Shown: positions 48,815-60,900 of the stretch, in pieces | Position numbering within the stretch: the stretch's first letter is position 1 | How the letters are laid out: each line of letters starts with the position of its first letter | The notes under the pieces: model-generated | Told to the model about the DNA's origin: nothing | Databases searched by the model: none | Seen by the model: the letters and a program-made list of their open reading frames with translations, nothing else | Position numbers and translations under genes: made by a program | NCBI GenBank assembly: GCA_013396635.1 | Contig: WBMW01001603.1 | Location: 370,966-434,965, forward strand | DNA length: 64,000 nt | Direction: 5' to 3' | DNA from: Penelope pileata | Taxonomy: Eukaryota > Chordata > Aves > Galliformes > Cracidae

Positions 48815-51800
48815 CAGAGCCCATGCCAGCCAGATCTTCCAGGCAGATCTGCCCAGACCTGCTCTAACAGGACACCATGGAAGACCTGGTACAGCTCCCT
48901 GCTGCACCCGGGCTGTCCCTGTGCTCAGCTCTACCCCATCCCTGCCCCAGGCCTCTCATGAGCACAGCCCAGGGCAGAGCTGTCTCCTGCCCTTCCCAAG
49001 GCCTGGCTGTGTAGCTCCCTGTTTGAAGGCAGACTATTATATTCAACGATGCATAAACACTACATACCACACTCATACGTTCCTCTTTCCTAGGAGTTTA
49101 ACCCAGAAATAAGGCTTGATGTTTGGAAAGGAAAACAAGCAGTGGGAATTTTGACAGCTCACATTGCTTTTCCATCTGCAAACAGAGCCAGCACTTGTTT
49201 GCTAATGCCACCCCAGGGGCACCGAGCATCTGCCTCCGGGCAGAGCTGTGATTAATCACCACCACCTTACCTGACCTGCAGGCCCAATGCCATGCAGGCA
49301 GGTGGCCCTGCTGCTGGGAGGGAGGGACAGTTGTGCAGTGCCACAGGAGGGTCCCCAGCAGCTCTGTCCTGCTCAGCCCAAAGGGACCTGGGGGCACGGG
49401 GAGGGACAGCAGCTCCCCTGCCCCAGCCATGCAGTGCATGGTCTCAAGCTCCAGGCCCACCAAGGAGATGTGGCATCATGCAGGTGACATCTGAAGCCAG
49501 ATGGTTCGTAAGTCCAGCAGTGACACCACGAGAGCAGCTTCCACCCGCTGTGTCCACGCTCCCTCCTCCCACGGCAGCCAAACAGTGTGACAGCAGCGGC
49601 TGAGCCCGAGACAACCAGCTCAGGACAAAGGCAACACTAATTGCTATTGTCTCGCTATCGTCCTCGCACTGCTGGGAAGAAATGCTCCCACTGCCTCTCC
49701 CTGCCACAGAAATATCGGCTGTTTGTTTTTCCTCGCGGTGACACTATTAAATTATTCTGAATTAGCAGATGAGCAGTCAATAGAGAGGTTACTGCTGGGG
49801 GCAGGCACGCAGAGCACCCCGCTGACAAGGTGGCTCCCACATCAGAGCAGCGAGGTTTTAACGGAGTGTAAATGCCTTTAATCACCCGGGCTAAGCAGCA
49901 CTGAGCACAGGTTCAAGGTGACTCCAACGGCTCCCATTCAAAATCTGCATTTTCATCTTCCTTAAATTAATTCATATTTTAATTGCTCATATTGCTGATT
50001 GAAGTGCTGGTGAAGGGAGCATTCCTTCCCCTGCTGCTCTCGCTGCTCACACATAGCTTTGTGAACCCATGGAGCTGCTCCATTCAGGGGACGGCCCTGG
50101 GGCAGGGCAGCAGCTGGGATTGCACAGTGCCTGGGGAGCCAGGCCTAGGGCCATGCTGCCCAGTGCTTCTCATGGGAGCCTGCACACTTAACTCCTCACA
50201 CTGCTATCAAAGCAAGGGAGGCTTTATCAATTTTATCAGCATTTGGACCAAGGAGATACTCAGGGATCCCAGAGCCTGCCATTTTCCAGCCCTGCTACAG
50301 CAGCCGTGGCCTTGAGTCCCCTCTTGTTACAGAGAGCTGAGCAGCTCCCAGATACATCCTGCACAGCCCTGACAGCAACAGCTTCACAGTGAGACAAAGC
50401 AGAATGGCTGCCATGAATGCAGGTAACATCACAAGCGGGCTGGGCTGCAGAAGGGACTGAGACATCTTGTTCTTGCCACAGCACACCAGTGAGGAGCTCT
50501 CAAAGTAGCTGAAAGGAGAAAAACTCAAAGCCAGCACAAAGAAGTATTTTATAGTGTGATTGCCTACAGCGCTCATTGCCATGGGAAGCTCCTGAAGGAA
50601 GAGCAAAGATCTGAAAAGGCATTGGAAATGCATCTGCCTATCACGGCTGTCTCAAGGTGATGGCTGTCAGAACAGGAAAGGGATCTCGCTGTTCTCTTCC
50701 AATGCAGCCTGTCCCACCCTGGCTGCTGGGGTTCAGCATTGCTGCTTTGCCTCTGCCACAGAGCAGACCCCAGCATGGGCGGCTGATGGGCACTGCTGGC
50801 CAAGAGCAAGCCCACTGCTCAGCACAAGTATCAGCTGTGCCCCCAAAAACAGACAGCAAAGCACTGTATTCTTCACCCAGAAAAGCTAAGCACAGCTTTT
50901 TTCCTCCTTTTCCTGGCTGCCTGGGTAGTGTAGCACCCCTGAAGGGCTTCCACTGAGGACACGAGCATGCCGCTTGGCAAGTGGAGCCTGATCATTTCTA
51001 GAAAAACGCATTCATGGTTCAAAACCCAATGCTCTCGTGTTAAGACAGGAGGCTTAGCACAAAACACTGTGTGCACCAGCTACTCTGCATGTTTCAAAGC
51101 CCAGTGAAGTTGTTCAAATCAGCAAGAGCACTCCTCAGGCTCCTGACACAGGCAGCACCGGGCCCTGCACCAGGGCAGTGCCTTTGGCGAGGAGCTGCTG
51201 GTGGTGCCCCTGAGACCACTGCTGCCAGCAGCCCTGTCCTGCTCCCGCTGGGTGGAGGTGTCCCACCAGCCCGGCTCTCCTCCCTGCCAGGCTGCCTTGC
51301 CCAACTTCTGATACGCACTTCCTCCTTTAATTTGATTAGTGACAGTTGCTATTATCTGAGGAAATCTAAACTGCCTCTTCCTGTGCTAATGAATCACTGT
51401 ACTGTGTGTGTGGGGATTAGAGAACAAGATGGATTTATTAATATGCTTCTAATTAAAGGGACAGCTCCACTGTTCCAGTGGCATTTGGTGAAAGGGCTGC
51501 AGCAGGTTTTGGAGGTGGAGAGGAGAGCCACGGGTTGTCACTTCTAATTACGAGCAACGCTTGCACCTATGTATCTTCACAGGCTGCAAATAGCGTGTGG
51601 GGATGCTAAGCTGTGTGCCAGGGCAGGGCAGTGCCAGCTGCGGGGCTGTCACACCGCACTCCTGTGCCTGCAGGAACCAGGGCAGCCCTGCACCGAGCTA
51701 AGGCTGCACCGCCTGCCCCAGCAGCCGGCACGATCCTAAGCCACCGACTGCCAGGAGGAAAGGGTCATCCTGAGTTGACCTTCCTGCACTCCTTCTTAAG

Positions 51801-52794
51801 CATCTTTTATTGTGTGTCAGGTAATAAACCACTTCTATCTGTCTGATTTGATTTCGGGGCTAAGGCCAACCTCCCATGCTAAGTATTTTTTAACTTAGAA
51901 TTGCTCAGGCCTCTAACAAGAGACTTTACTGATTTTTTTTTTAGGGTAACTGGGCAACAGTTTATAAATGTTAGTGAAGGAAATTGTAGACTAAGCTTAA
52001 TTACTGCCACAACAGATGCAAAATGTGATCTGAATATGTGATGCCCCAAAGAGTTACTGTCATGCAGTCTGCGTGGTAAAGGAAAGGGAGCAAAAATTAA
52101 AAGAAATTTGTCTGTACATATTCTTCTTATCTTGTACCTAATGCCAGGAGCCCAGAGAGATGGATTTGGTAAGCTCCCTTACCAAAATGTAACGGCACAA
52201 CATGCTCCTGCTTTAGCAGAGAAATGGGGTTGGTCAGGAGCTGCACTGCAACGTCCTCACTATCACAGCCCAAAGCAGCAACCTGAAACCCCACTGTTAA
52301 AAAAAAGGATGGGGAAAAAAAACATCCGTGTGCTGACATGCCTCCCTCCCCAAATCATGGCATAGATCTGGAGAACAGATTATCTAAAATGGTTTGGTCA
52401 CTCTTGCGTAATTAATTTTATGTGAAGACTTAGCTTCTCCATGGATCAACCAGGAATGCTGCAATAGAGGGAGCCAAGGAAGATCCTTCTTCTTGAACTC
52501 AGCTTCTATTCTAATTCTTTTGGCTTTGCTTTATCAAAACATAGATGTAGTATCAGTAGGATTAACATAGAACATACACTAAATAAATGGAATACCACAT
52601 CCAAGAGGATGAGGTGCCCAGCTGTTCTGAGATTTCTCTGCAGCCTTTACCATTTAGAAGAGCAATCCTCCTCCTTAAGGCACTCTTTGTGGTGAGGCTG
52701 TTTACTTAGGTGGCAGAGCATCATGAATTTATGTACTAATAATCATGATCCACTGAAATCACCAGATGTCATCTCTTCATGGACTCATCTCTGG
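48815..52794. other. Unique sequence, no supported gene
   Basis: Bases 49620-49990 mix retained CpG ('gtctcgctatcgtcctcgc', 'cctcgcggtgac') with 'tattaaattattctgaatta' and could be another candidate regulatory element. It is shorter and less clear than those given separate entries. Frames of 100-158 codons (for example 51071-51547 plus) face minus frames over the same bases and have no domain. No interspersed repeat is recognised. Confidence 0.5.
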
Positions 52795-52875
52795 CTTTGG
52801 ATCAGACCCCGATCCTCAGCAGATGTAAATCCCTGCATCTCCACTGAATTCAGAACTGCGCCAGGTTAGGTCAGC
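52795..52875 (-). repeat. Ancient unclassified interspersed repeat, copy C
   Basis: The reverse complement of 52809-52829 reads close to 20329-20349 of copy A (about 18 of 21 bases). The flanking 'ggatcagaccccgatcctca' (52799-52818) and 'tccactgaattcagaactg' (52840-52858) fit the same family pattern of a factor-free, CR1- or MITE-like old sauropsid repeat. The family is not assigned. Confidence 0.5.
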
Positions 52876-55319
52876 GGATGCTCCTGCTCTCTCCACGGTA
52901 ATTCAACGTTCATAATTACCTGCAAAAGCATTCTGCTGACAACAGTCTTCTCTTCTCAAGTGAACTATTTTCACTGCTTTCCCAGGTTCTTCATCTTCTC
53001 TAATAACTTTGTACTCTAGGTGGATTATCCATCACCATAAAATCATTCATTCTTTCAGATACAGTTAATTTTAATGAGGTTGGCATGGACTAACAAGCCA
53101 TTGATTCACATTTATAGATACAGTAAACAATTCTTAATTTCTTTCAATCTCTACATTCGAGCACGCTAAATAGATTTAGATCGTCAGCCAGCGCTGCACG
53201 CTGGACACACGCCCACCCTATTACTGGGAGATATCCAAACATCTCCTGCAAGGTTACCGCTGTGCGCTTTGCTGCAGAGGAAGAGAAACTAAGAGCATAT
53301 TGGAATGAACAGACCTGCAGGGTAAGTTGATTTCCTGCAGTCATTTCAAATAAATGAACAAGATTCAGGTTTCACCTATCACTTTGTAAAGCTGACTCAT
53401 AGCTCCAGGAAGAGCGAAAAGAAGCAGAAATGCTTTTTGCTGTGGATTCTCTGTTTCATTGGAGGTTAAAGATGAGGAGTACCCAGACGGCTGTTATAAT
53501 GGAGAAAGAGGCTGTCCCCAGTTTGACCCTGGCTAATTTTGGTGTGGGGAGCTCACTGCTGTGCCCAGAAACAGCTCACATTTATGGCAGCTCACATTTA
53601 TGGCAGCAGAAGGACATGGAGAATCCCAACCCAAACACTGCTATTCAAAACATAAGTCTTCAAACAATTCTGAGCTACCTGGCCCAAAACACAGTGCTCC
53701 CAGCACCTTTCACTTAAGTGAAAGTTTAGCATGTATGAAGCACTCTAAGATAAACCTCTGCCCAGACTTGATAGAGAAATTATACAATTTCAGCATGAGA
53801 AAAGGGCAAATCCCAGGAATAGAAGTGTGAGTGATCCAGTCAGGCTCCAATTATACCCCCAAAACGATCTTCAAAAGCACATGTAATGCATCTCATCACT
53901 GGCTCGCCTATATCCTGGCGTTAGGCTCAGAGATGCTCACCCACATGGTGCAGGGCCTTCCAGCACCCCCTGCTCCGTTCCTCACACATATTCCATGATA
54001 AGCTTTTTCCAGTAGGCGTGTGCTATCTTCTTGGCTGAAGTGTAAAGCCTAAGATGGAACAGAGACGATCCATCTAGCGTAGATAACGAGGGCAAATCAC
54101 TCTTTCCATTTTTTAAGTGTTTTAAAGATGCCTCCGCTCCCCTCAGCCCCGCTCCATACCAGTACGTGCTCCAGCAGGGCCCTCAGGCCTCTGCTCTCCT
54201 CCAGTAACCATGGGACAACCACACCGTGCCCCCTTCCCCAGAGGGACAAATGCAGTCAGGTTACCAGTTTCAGATACTACCATGGGCAGAAGGAGTTTTT
54301 TCAAAGTCCTTAGGAGCAATGGATAACGCTGTTAACCAGGAATTTAGCTCAAGCACTGGAAAACAAGAGCATGTCTCTCACAAGAAATTTGAGAGGTCTT
54401 TTGTATTGCCCCAAGTTGTCACAGAAAGCCATCCCACGGTGTGCTGCTAAGGGACCGCTGCAGCGTTCCCCCAGCTGCAGTCAGGAAGGCAGACTATGAA
54501 ATTAAATAACAGGTAACTTTAATGAGGCTGTGCCACTTGATTGGGCATACCCACACCAGCTCCGAGCTGCTGCAGGGATAGGGTTAAGCAGCAGACACAA
54601 GCCCTGCAGCATCGGGTCCCAGGAACAGAGGAGCTGTGTCTCCTGCCTTTTGTCAACACAAGCAAAATTCTGGACAAGCAAACAATAATTTATCCTTTGC
54701 CTAATTAAGAGATGTTAATTTAAGTGTGTTTTCCAGTGTGTGCTTAAGAAGCACAATTACTTCTGCTTTCACAGCATAAAATAAAAACCTCAAACAAGTT
54801 CCAAAGACTGCGCCTTGGGTTTAGGGTCACTAACAAACAAACTGGCTTTGACTTCCACAGATTGTAAAAACCTACTGCTCATAACGTTCTTAGCAGACAA
54901 ATCCCTGCATCTCCAGGGACCATTTACTAAATAATTCTTTAGCTTCTGAGTAGCATAAACCTGGTCCTAACTGTAGCATTCTTGAAACAACTTGAGGGTT
55001 TAATCTCTTTTCCCCCATATCCTTTCAGTTCCAAGAGGACAGGAACTGTTTCGCGCATTCAGCTTGAGAATTTGCGTAGAAAAGGTGAGCTGCTGTCACA
55101 AGTGATACATGGGCTTGCAAAACAAGACTCAAGGAGACACTGGGGAAGCATTTGACAGGACACAAGCCTGAAGAACAAGTCTCTAGCCATCATTCCTTCT
55201 TCATTACACCTGTATGAGAAAATGAGGCTCCCTCAATGATGAATAAAGAGAGACAAAGTGAAAGTGGAGAAGCAAATGGGAGTGGGTCCTCAGCAGGGCT
55301 GGCACAAGAGCAATGGATG
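52876..55319. other. Unique sequence with one 16-bp duplication; no supported gene
   Basis: An exact 16-bp tandem duplication lies at 53572-53587 / 53588-53603 ('cagctcacatttatgg'). An AT-rich patch is at 54660-54790. Open frames are short (60-95 codons) with no recognisable domain. Confidence 0.5.
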
Positions 55320-55340
55320 CACACACACACACACACACAC
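55320..55340. repeat. CA microsatellite (about 10 units)
   Basis: An uninterrupted CA run followed by CCCC. Being pure, it is a better candidate for length variation than the interrupted tract at 3.3 kb. It produces the Thr/His runs in plus frames and Val/Cys runs in minus frames here. Confidence 0.95.
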
Positions 55341-55670
55341 CCCCACTTACCGTGCTGGGGGCAGTCTGGAGGTGCCATCAGCACACCCCTCAGTGTTAAA
55401 GAAACCCCTTTATCAGCATTTACCAGAGCAGAGCCAACAAAATGAAGGCAAACAAGATGAGAAATAGACTGCTTTGCATTCAGAGCTCCAACAAACCAAC
55501 ACTGTAGGATATATCACTGTCAGAGGGAGAGGGAAAATGAAGCTAAACCTTGGTATTATTAAATGCAAAATGTAAAAACATTTAAAGTGACACCTTCGTG
55601 GAGAGAGCTTTTAAATTATTCACAGTCAATGCAATACAATCCACAGCTAATTACAGTCTATACATGCAAA

Positions 55671-55905
55671 TGAAAGTAATGATAATCATAATTACTTTGC
55701 ACTTATATACTGTAGCAATTTTCACCCGAAGCCCTCAAAGTCTTTATAAACATTAATTAATTCTCCCATCACCCCAGCGTGCGAGGTAACCGTTACCATA
55801 ATTCTCACTTTAAAGTCAGGTAAACTGAGGTTAGAGAGGTTAAGTGATTTGCTTGCTGCAGGTGGGATCAGAAGGGATGCTGATGTCACACTGCTGCCTG
55901 GCTGT
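55671..55905 (-). repeat. MIR / L3-type ancient repeat, well preserved
   Basis: Read on the plus strand as the reverse complement of the family: 'cttatatactgtagcaattt' (55702-55721), 'ccctcaaagtctttataaac' (55732-55751) for 'tctcaaagcgctttacaaac', 'tcccatcaccccagcgtgcg', then 'gtaaactgaggttagagagg' (55820-55839) and 'ttaagtgatttgcttgctgc' (55840-55859) for 'gaaactgaggcacagagaggttaagtgacttgcc'. The order and spacing are the best of any old repeat in the window. The family name is from memory of consensus, so MIR versus an L3-derived SINE is open. Confidence 0.7.
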
Positions 55906-56859
55906 GAGCAGCATGGGGAGGGAGCAGAGGGGCTGCTCGCTGGTGGGCAGCTGAGGGGCAGGCATGTGAGCTGAGGAAGGAGGTTGAGAAGAACTCTTCA
56001 CTTACACGACAAGGCAGCATTGTTCTTACAGTTCACCATTCTGCTGTGGTCCCACTGCTGAGATCCATGCATTACAACCTTTGATGCTTGACTTCAACAT
56101 TTGATTTTGCCTTCCACAGAACTGGTTTTATTCCTTTCTTTTGTTTCTTCCAAGAAAATGAACCCTTTCACTAAGAAACTCAGGTTTGCAGAGAAAACAG
56201 CAAATACCAGATTTGCCACCAGCTTTGACATTATCTTTGATTTTATCTAACAAAGACCTCTTACCTGAACTTTACAATTTCAGAGTGAGAGGATATGGTG
56301 CTCTGCTGCAAAACAGGTCTGAATATACCAATTTCTTTGGCAAATAGGCTTACATTAAGACTATCAAGCCAGTCCTGTGCCTTCTGCTTTCTGTACATAG
56401 GCTCCAGGCTCTCAATAAAGCTTCACTACCAGGTAATGCTAAGAACAGAAGTTTGGGTAATCGGGGCTGAATGCACCTGGCAAGCAGACAACTACGGGCT
56501 TCACAAGCATCTATTTTCCACTGACATCCCATTAAATTCTGAGACTCCAGGGGAAGAAACCTACAAATGATGCTTCTGCAGCGCCTGCCATGGGGCAGCT
56601 GTGAGGCAACCCCCGAGGTGCTGCCGTAACAAAAGGAACTGGTGCAACACAACAGAGCTCCCCGGACAAGCTGCTGGTTCCTTCCTGGGCTAATGGCCTG
56701 AGTCACAGGATGCAGAAGATAAATGGCCTTGAGAAATCCTCTCAGCAGAATATCCGACAATCCAAAAGACAACAGAGTGCAACTTCTAGCTCCTTTCACC
56801 TGTAATTACTTTTCTCTATTTGTATCCAGTGGCTCACAAAACGTGCTCAGATTTTCTCC
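55906..56859. other. Unique sequence, no supported gene
   Basis: A 149-codon minus frame (56350-56799) overlaps a 91-codon plus frame (56295-56570). Neither has a recognisable domain. No repeat is recognised. Confidence 0.5.
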
Positions 56860-57311
56860 ATACGCACATTTCTAAAGGCCGCTGTGTGTTAATCATTGTC
56901 TGGTACCATAAAACGCAACAGCCATCAATATCGAGCCTGCCAACTTAACAGACTCTTGTAATGGTACATTTCTATAGACCTACACAATAAGACTAATTGC
57001 ATGGGCTTGCTGTAAAAGCCAGAGGTCGTTTGATTACTAGCTGTTTTGTACCATGAAAGTGCACATTAATTATTTAAAAGATGGACTTATAATTATTGTA
57101 AGCTCTAAGTAATTACCTATAATTTTGGCAAGTGTTAGAAAAACTGATAGTCTAGCAAATTCAGGTTTTAGTCATTAGTAAGCTCATAATTACATTTAAA
57201 TTGCAAAATGAGAATTATGCAATTTATCTCCCAATAATGCATAAACATTACAGTGATTGTAGGTTTTAATGGACTATATTATTACTATAAAAAGCAGAGC
57301 AGTGATGGGCA
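56860..57311. promoter_or_regulatory. Strongest candidate conserved noncoding element, four TAATTA sites
   Basis: The most AT-rich long unique block in the window. Four TAATTA homeodomain cores lie within 126 bases (57067-57072, 57090-57095, 57110-57115, 57187-57192), with further 'ctaattgcatgg', 'attatgcaattt', 'aataatgcataaac' and 'ggttttaatggac' words. CpG is retained on the 5' side ('ggccgctgtg', 'aaaacgcaac', 'tatcgagcc', 'ggtcgtttg'). There is no open frame of note. It is the kind of sequence seen in deeply conserved vertebrate developmental enhancers. Conservation and activity are inferred, not shown. Confidence 0.5.
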
Positions 57312-57905
57312 GTGAGGGGCAATTTGAGTTCATTGCTGTTATTTTACATTGTAATTGCTTATCAGCAACTGCACCGTGATGGTTCTTCTCCTGGATTAAC
57401 ATGGGATAAGGCTGTTCCACCCACCAAATTGTACTGGAAAATAACAAAACTTGCTGAAAAGTCAGTCAAAAGAAGTGAGACATTTTGTATCAGTGCAGGA
57501 CTAGTTGCTGTAGGTAAGCAATCTAGATCACAAATGTATTTGTTTTCCAAGAGAATGGCTACGAGAAGCAGAACTTCAGCAGAATTCCCAAGCCACGCTG
57601 GTTTAGACCAGGCTGCTTTTTCATTCAGATTTTTCCAGATCTGCTTAAGGCTTCTCAGTGCTACTTCACCACAAATAAAGAGCAAGAAAGAAAAAGGATG
57701 CCACCATGTAATGCACACACAAGAGGTGTTCTCAAATGCTGCTACTCCAAAGCAGTCTGTGCCTATCTTATCCCAGCACGCCAATGGCAAAATCCATTTC
57801 AAGACAAGAAAAGTAGTATCAGGACTGGATACAGCTTACCAGACAGCAGAACCTGTTTGGAACAATGAACTACTCAGCTTCTCTTCAGGAAGATTAAATT
57901 CCTAG
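57312..57905 (+). other. Unassigned 197-codon open frame, open on both strands
   Basis: A plus-strand Met-initiated frame of 197 codons overlaps a 146-codon minus-strand frame (57362-57802) in another register. The predicted plus protein is rich in Ser and Lys, with no recognised domain, signal peptide or membrane segment. Inside it, 'ctgtaggtaagc' at about 57506-57517 is a good match to a splice donor. The T-rich stretch ending in 'cttatcag' at about 57358-57365 could be a weak acceptor, so a small exon of about 148 bases is conceivable. Nothing else supports a gene. A low-stop stretch next to an AT-rich element, or an uncatalogued old repeat, is more likely. Confidence 0.2.
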
Positions 57906-60900
57906 CAATGATGAACAGGAACCATCAAAGGGGATCAGGTAGCTATAGATGTGTATGCTCTGATGCTTATGGATGGGAATCTCAGCCCTCTTCAGCAGCA
58001 GATGCTGCAGGTGTTCAAAAAAGAGTTAATCTCTACTTGGTGAGCTCCCCACAGTCTTCTTGACAGTGACTGTAGGAGAAGAGCAGTGAGAGCTGTCTGA
58101 GGCTGGGAAACGTTTCGTTGGAGCATGGGACAGCAGTGGGACAGCATGCAGCCTCACTGCACTCCCACTAAACCCAAAGGGAATTTTACCACGTATGCTC
58201 ACAAGGGCAGCATATTTACTGCAACTTAATAATGCCATTGTTCCTTGGGTTTCAGCTGATGGGCGAAGTGATTTGTATCGGCACACCAAGCACTTCATCC
58301 ATCAGGTGTCACCTAAGCACTTCATCTAAAGGTGTCAGTCACACACAGCTTAGGAGCAATACTAGGAAACAGATTAGGACAGAAACACAGGATATTTCAC
58401 CCAGCTAAAAATGACTGTCATTAATTAAAAATTAGGTGAGGCAGATGGGTTTATTCCAAAACACAGCATTTTCAGCCAACAGCACTTCACTCCCCATCCC
58501 AACAGTGATGCTGGAGTTCAATACTTACTGAAAAGGCATCGCCAACTGCTGTGAATCACTCAATTTCCTTATGGATTTTCACCTTCCCTGTTACACAGAC
58601 TTTTCAAAAAATTGACCAGACAGCTTGAAAGAGGTAAAAACTATGTCATGTACCTTAAAATCAGGATCTGCCCACGCAGTTAATTGTTTGATGATTTTAG
58701 TCTGACTCTAATCTGTTCTTACCCATGAAAAACTTGTCCTCTTATGGTGTGGGAGCAACAAAACACTGGGGCTGTGCTTCCAGGCTTGTCTGCAGTGAGA
58801 CACATTCATACTGTATGCACCTTAGAAGCTGGAGCCCTGCCAGTACAATTGGCTTGGTTTGACACCAGGGAAATTTAAGAGCTGCTTTGTATTGTTATTT
58901 TACAAGCCCTTATACAGTGTTTGTTTAAATGACGTGCTGTGTGATTTAGTGGTGTTTGCTGAAATGATGAAAGCCAGTGCTTCATGTGCTGCACTGTGTG
59001 ACTGTTGTCTTCTCCTGGAGATGAGATACTACTTTTCACTGGATTTTCCCAAAAGGCAGCAGAAGCCTTTGGGGCACCAGATCTGCTCAGGAATTCCAAA
59101 AATAAAATCCCAGGGAGATGAGCACGCCCTCAGCTCAGCTCTGCACACCATTTAGCTGTGTGGCTCTTCCAGATGACGGATGGCAGGCAGGTAGCTGCTC
59201 TGTGCAGCTGATGGATGCAGGCAGGACCCACAGAACCCACACCAACCAGGGGTAACACCAGCAGCACAGCAGAGCCATGCTGGGAGCACCACCAGTGTCA
59301 GCCAGGGTTCTGTTACTTCCTTCTGGGAGCACAGGGTCAGGCTTTTATTAGCTACTTGAAGGTCATGGTCAGATCATTTCTGGTGTCAGTACTCAGGCTG
59401 ACCCCTACTCCTCTTTCTGTGAACTCTGGCATGCAATGTCTTCTGTCTGGGCAGCTTTGTTCATTCAGGCACGTGTCTGGTGGATATTTCTTAACAAATT
59501 CTCTGCCCCAGAGGACTGACAGGAGAAGAAAGATGTACTTTTTGTCAAATTATAAGCTCTAACTTCCTTAAGTGCAATACAGGACCATTCCTTGGAATTC
59601 AAAAGCAGGTGAAATTCCTGCCCTGTATAAATTCCTGGTTGCTACAGGGTGAAAGAGCTGGAAGTGACAGGACCCTGGGGATTTCCATACTGCTCTGGAC
59701 ACGTAATCCAAAACCTCTCTGCCCACATCCAGTATCAGATGCCCACTGAAGATGCACTAAGCCTTACAGGAGATAAACACAGGATATTATTACTCTATAA
59801 CATCTACTCAAGGATTCAGCCTAATTCCCATTTAGCAGCGTCTCACCTAGACACTTGAGCATGAGAATTTATTTCCCTTCCACATCTCTTTATTAAGCAG
59901 CTTAATTTGGCATCCAAACATTCCACGCTTCTTTGCACCTCCCTAAACTCTCGGCCTTTGTGTGAACTGCCAATTTCCATTACAGACACATCCAGGAATT
60001 GAAACAGCTGCCTTTCCCTGGCAAGCACTCCTTGACCTCTGGTTCAAAGATGTCTGGCCACAGGTCAGTGTGTAAGCAGAAGGCATCTCTAAAGCAGCAG
60101 CTCTCATCCAGTGTTCTTGTATGATGACAGTGACAGTGCCACAGGACCACTGGGCTGGCAGAGACCAGATGGGTCACTGAGTCCCATACCTGATAGCACA
60201 AGCCACTCCACCACAACCTCCTAAAGATGCCACAGGCTGCATCTTTAGAGATAATGTTTTTGCTCCTGTTATTCTGATGTGAATGCTGTGTTACGGAATG
60301 TTGTTGCTTTAATGGTTAAATATAGTCTTATTTACAGCCCAAATCAATCCATGTTTAATGTGGAGGTTTGCTCTTAGCCAGTGTGTTCCCTTCTCTCCAC
60401 TCTTTACTACCCTATGATATTTTTAGGCAGCAATTGAATTCTGTTTTGGTCTGTGATTTGTTAGACTGAACAAGTCTTTTTATTTTACTTATGTATTTTT
60501 TCTAAGTCCCCCCTCATACAGTAGGTTCCATATTCCCTTGATTATTCAGCTGAAGTTCACCTTTCCTGGATATGACTCTGGAGCAGTGCTGTTCCTGATG
60601 CAGACAGCACACCTGGCATCCTACACAGTAGCACGGATACTTTCCCTTCAAAGAAGACCTTTGTCTGACAAACCCAACACCACACTGTCATTCCACAGCT
60701 GCAGCACGTTGGATCTTCCCATGAAGAAGGGAAACGTGCCTCATTTGTTTCTAACTGATGTCTGTTAATCTAATAGGAAAAATGCTTGCTATTAGCCCAA
60801 GTACATGACCTCTCACTTCATATTTTTAAATCACAGCAATTAAGCTGTGAGTTATGTAAGACTGAATCAGCGTGAAGAAACCATTTTTTCCAACAAAACC

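Noticed and set aside
51071..51547. 158-codon plus-strand open frame
   Set aside because: GC-rich stretch open on both strands; the peptide is low in recognisable features.
60128..60230. Possible CR1 fragment ('ctggcagagaccagatgggt' region)
   Set aside because: The order vaguely follows the CR1 3' end, but too few blocks match to separate it from chance.
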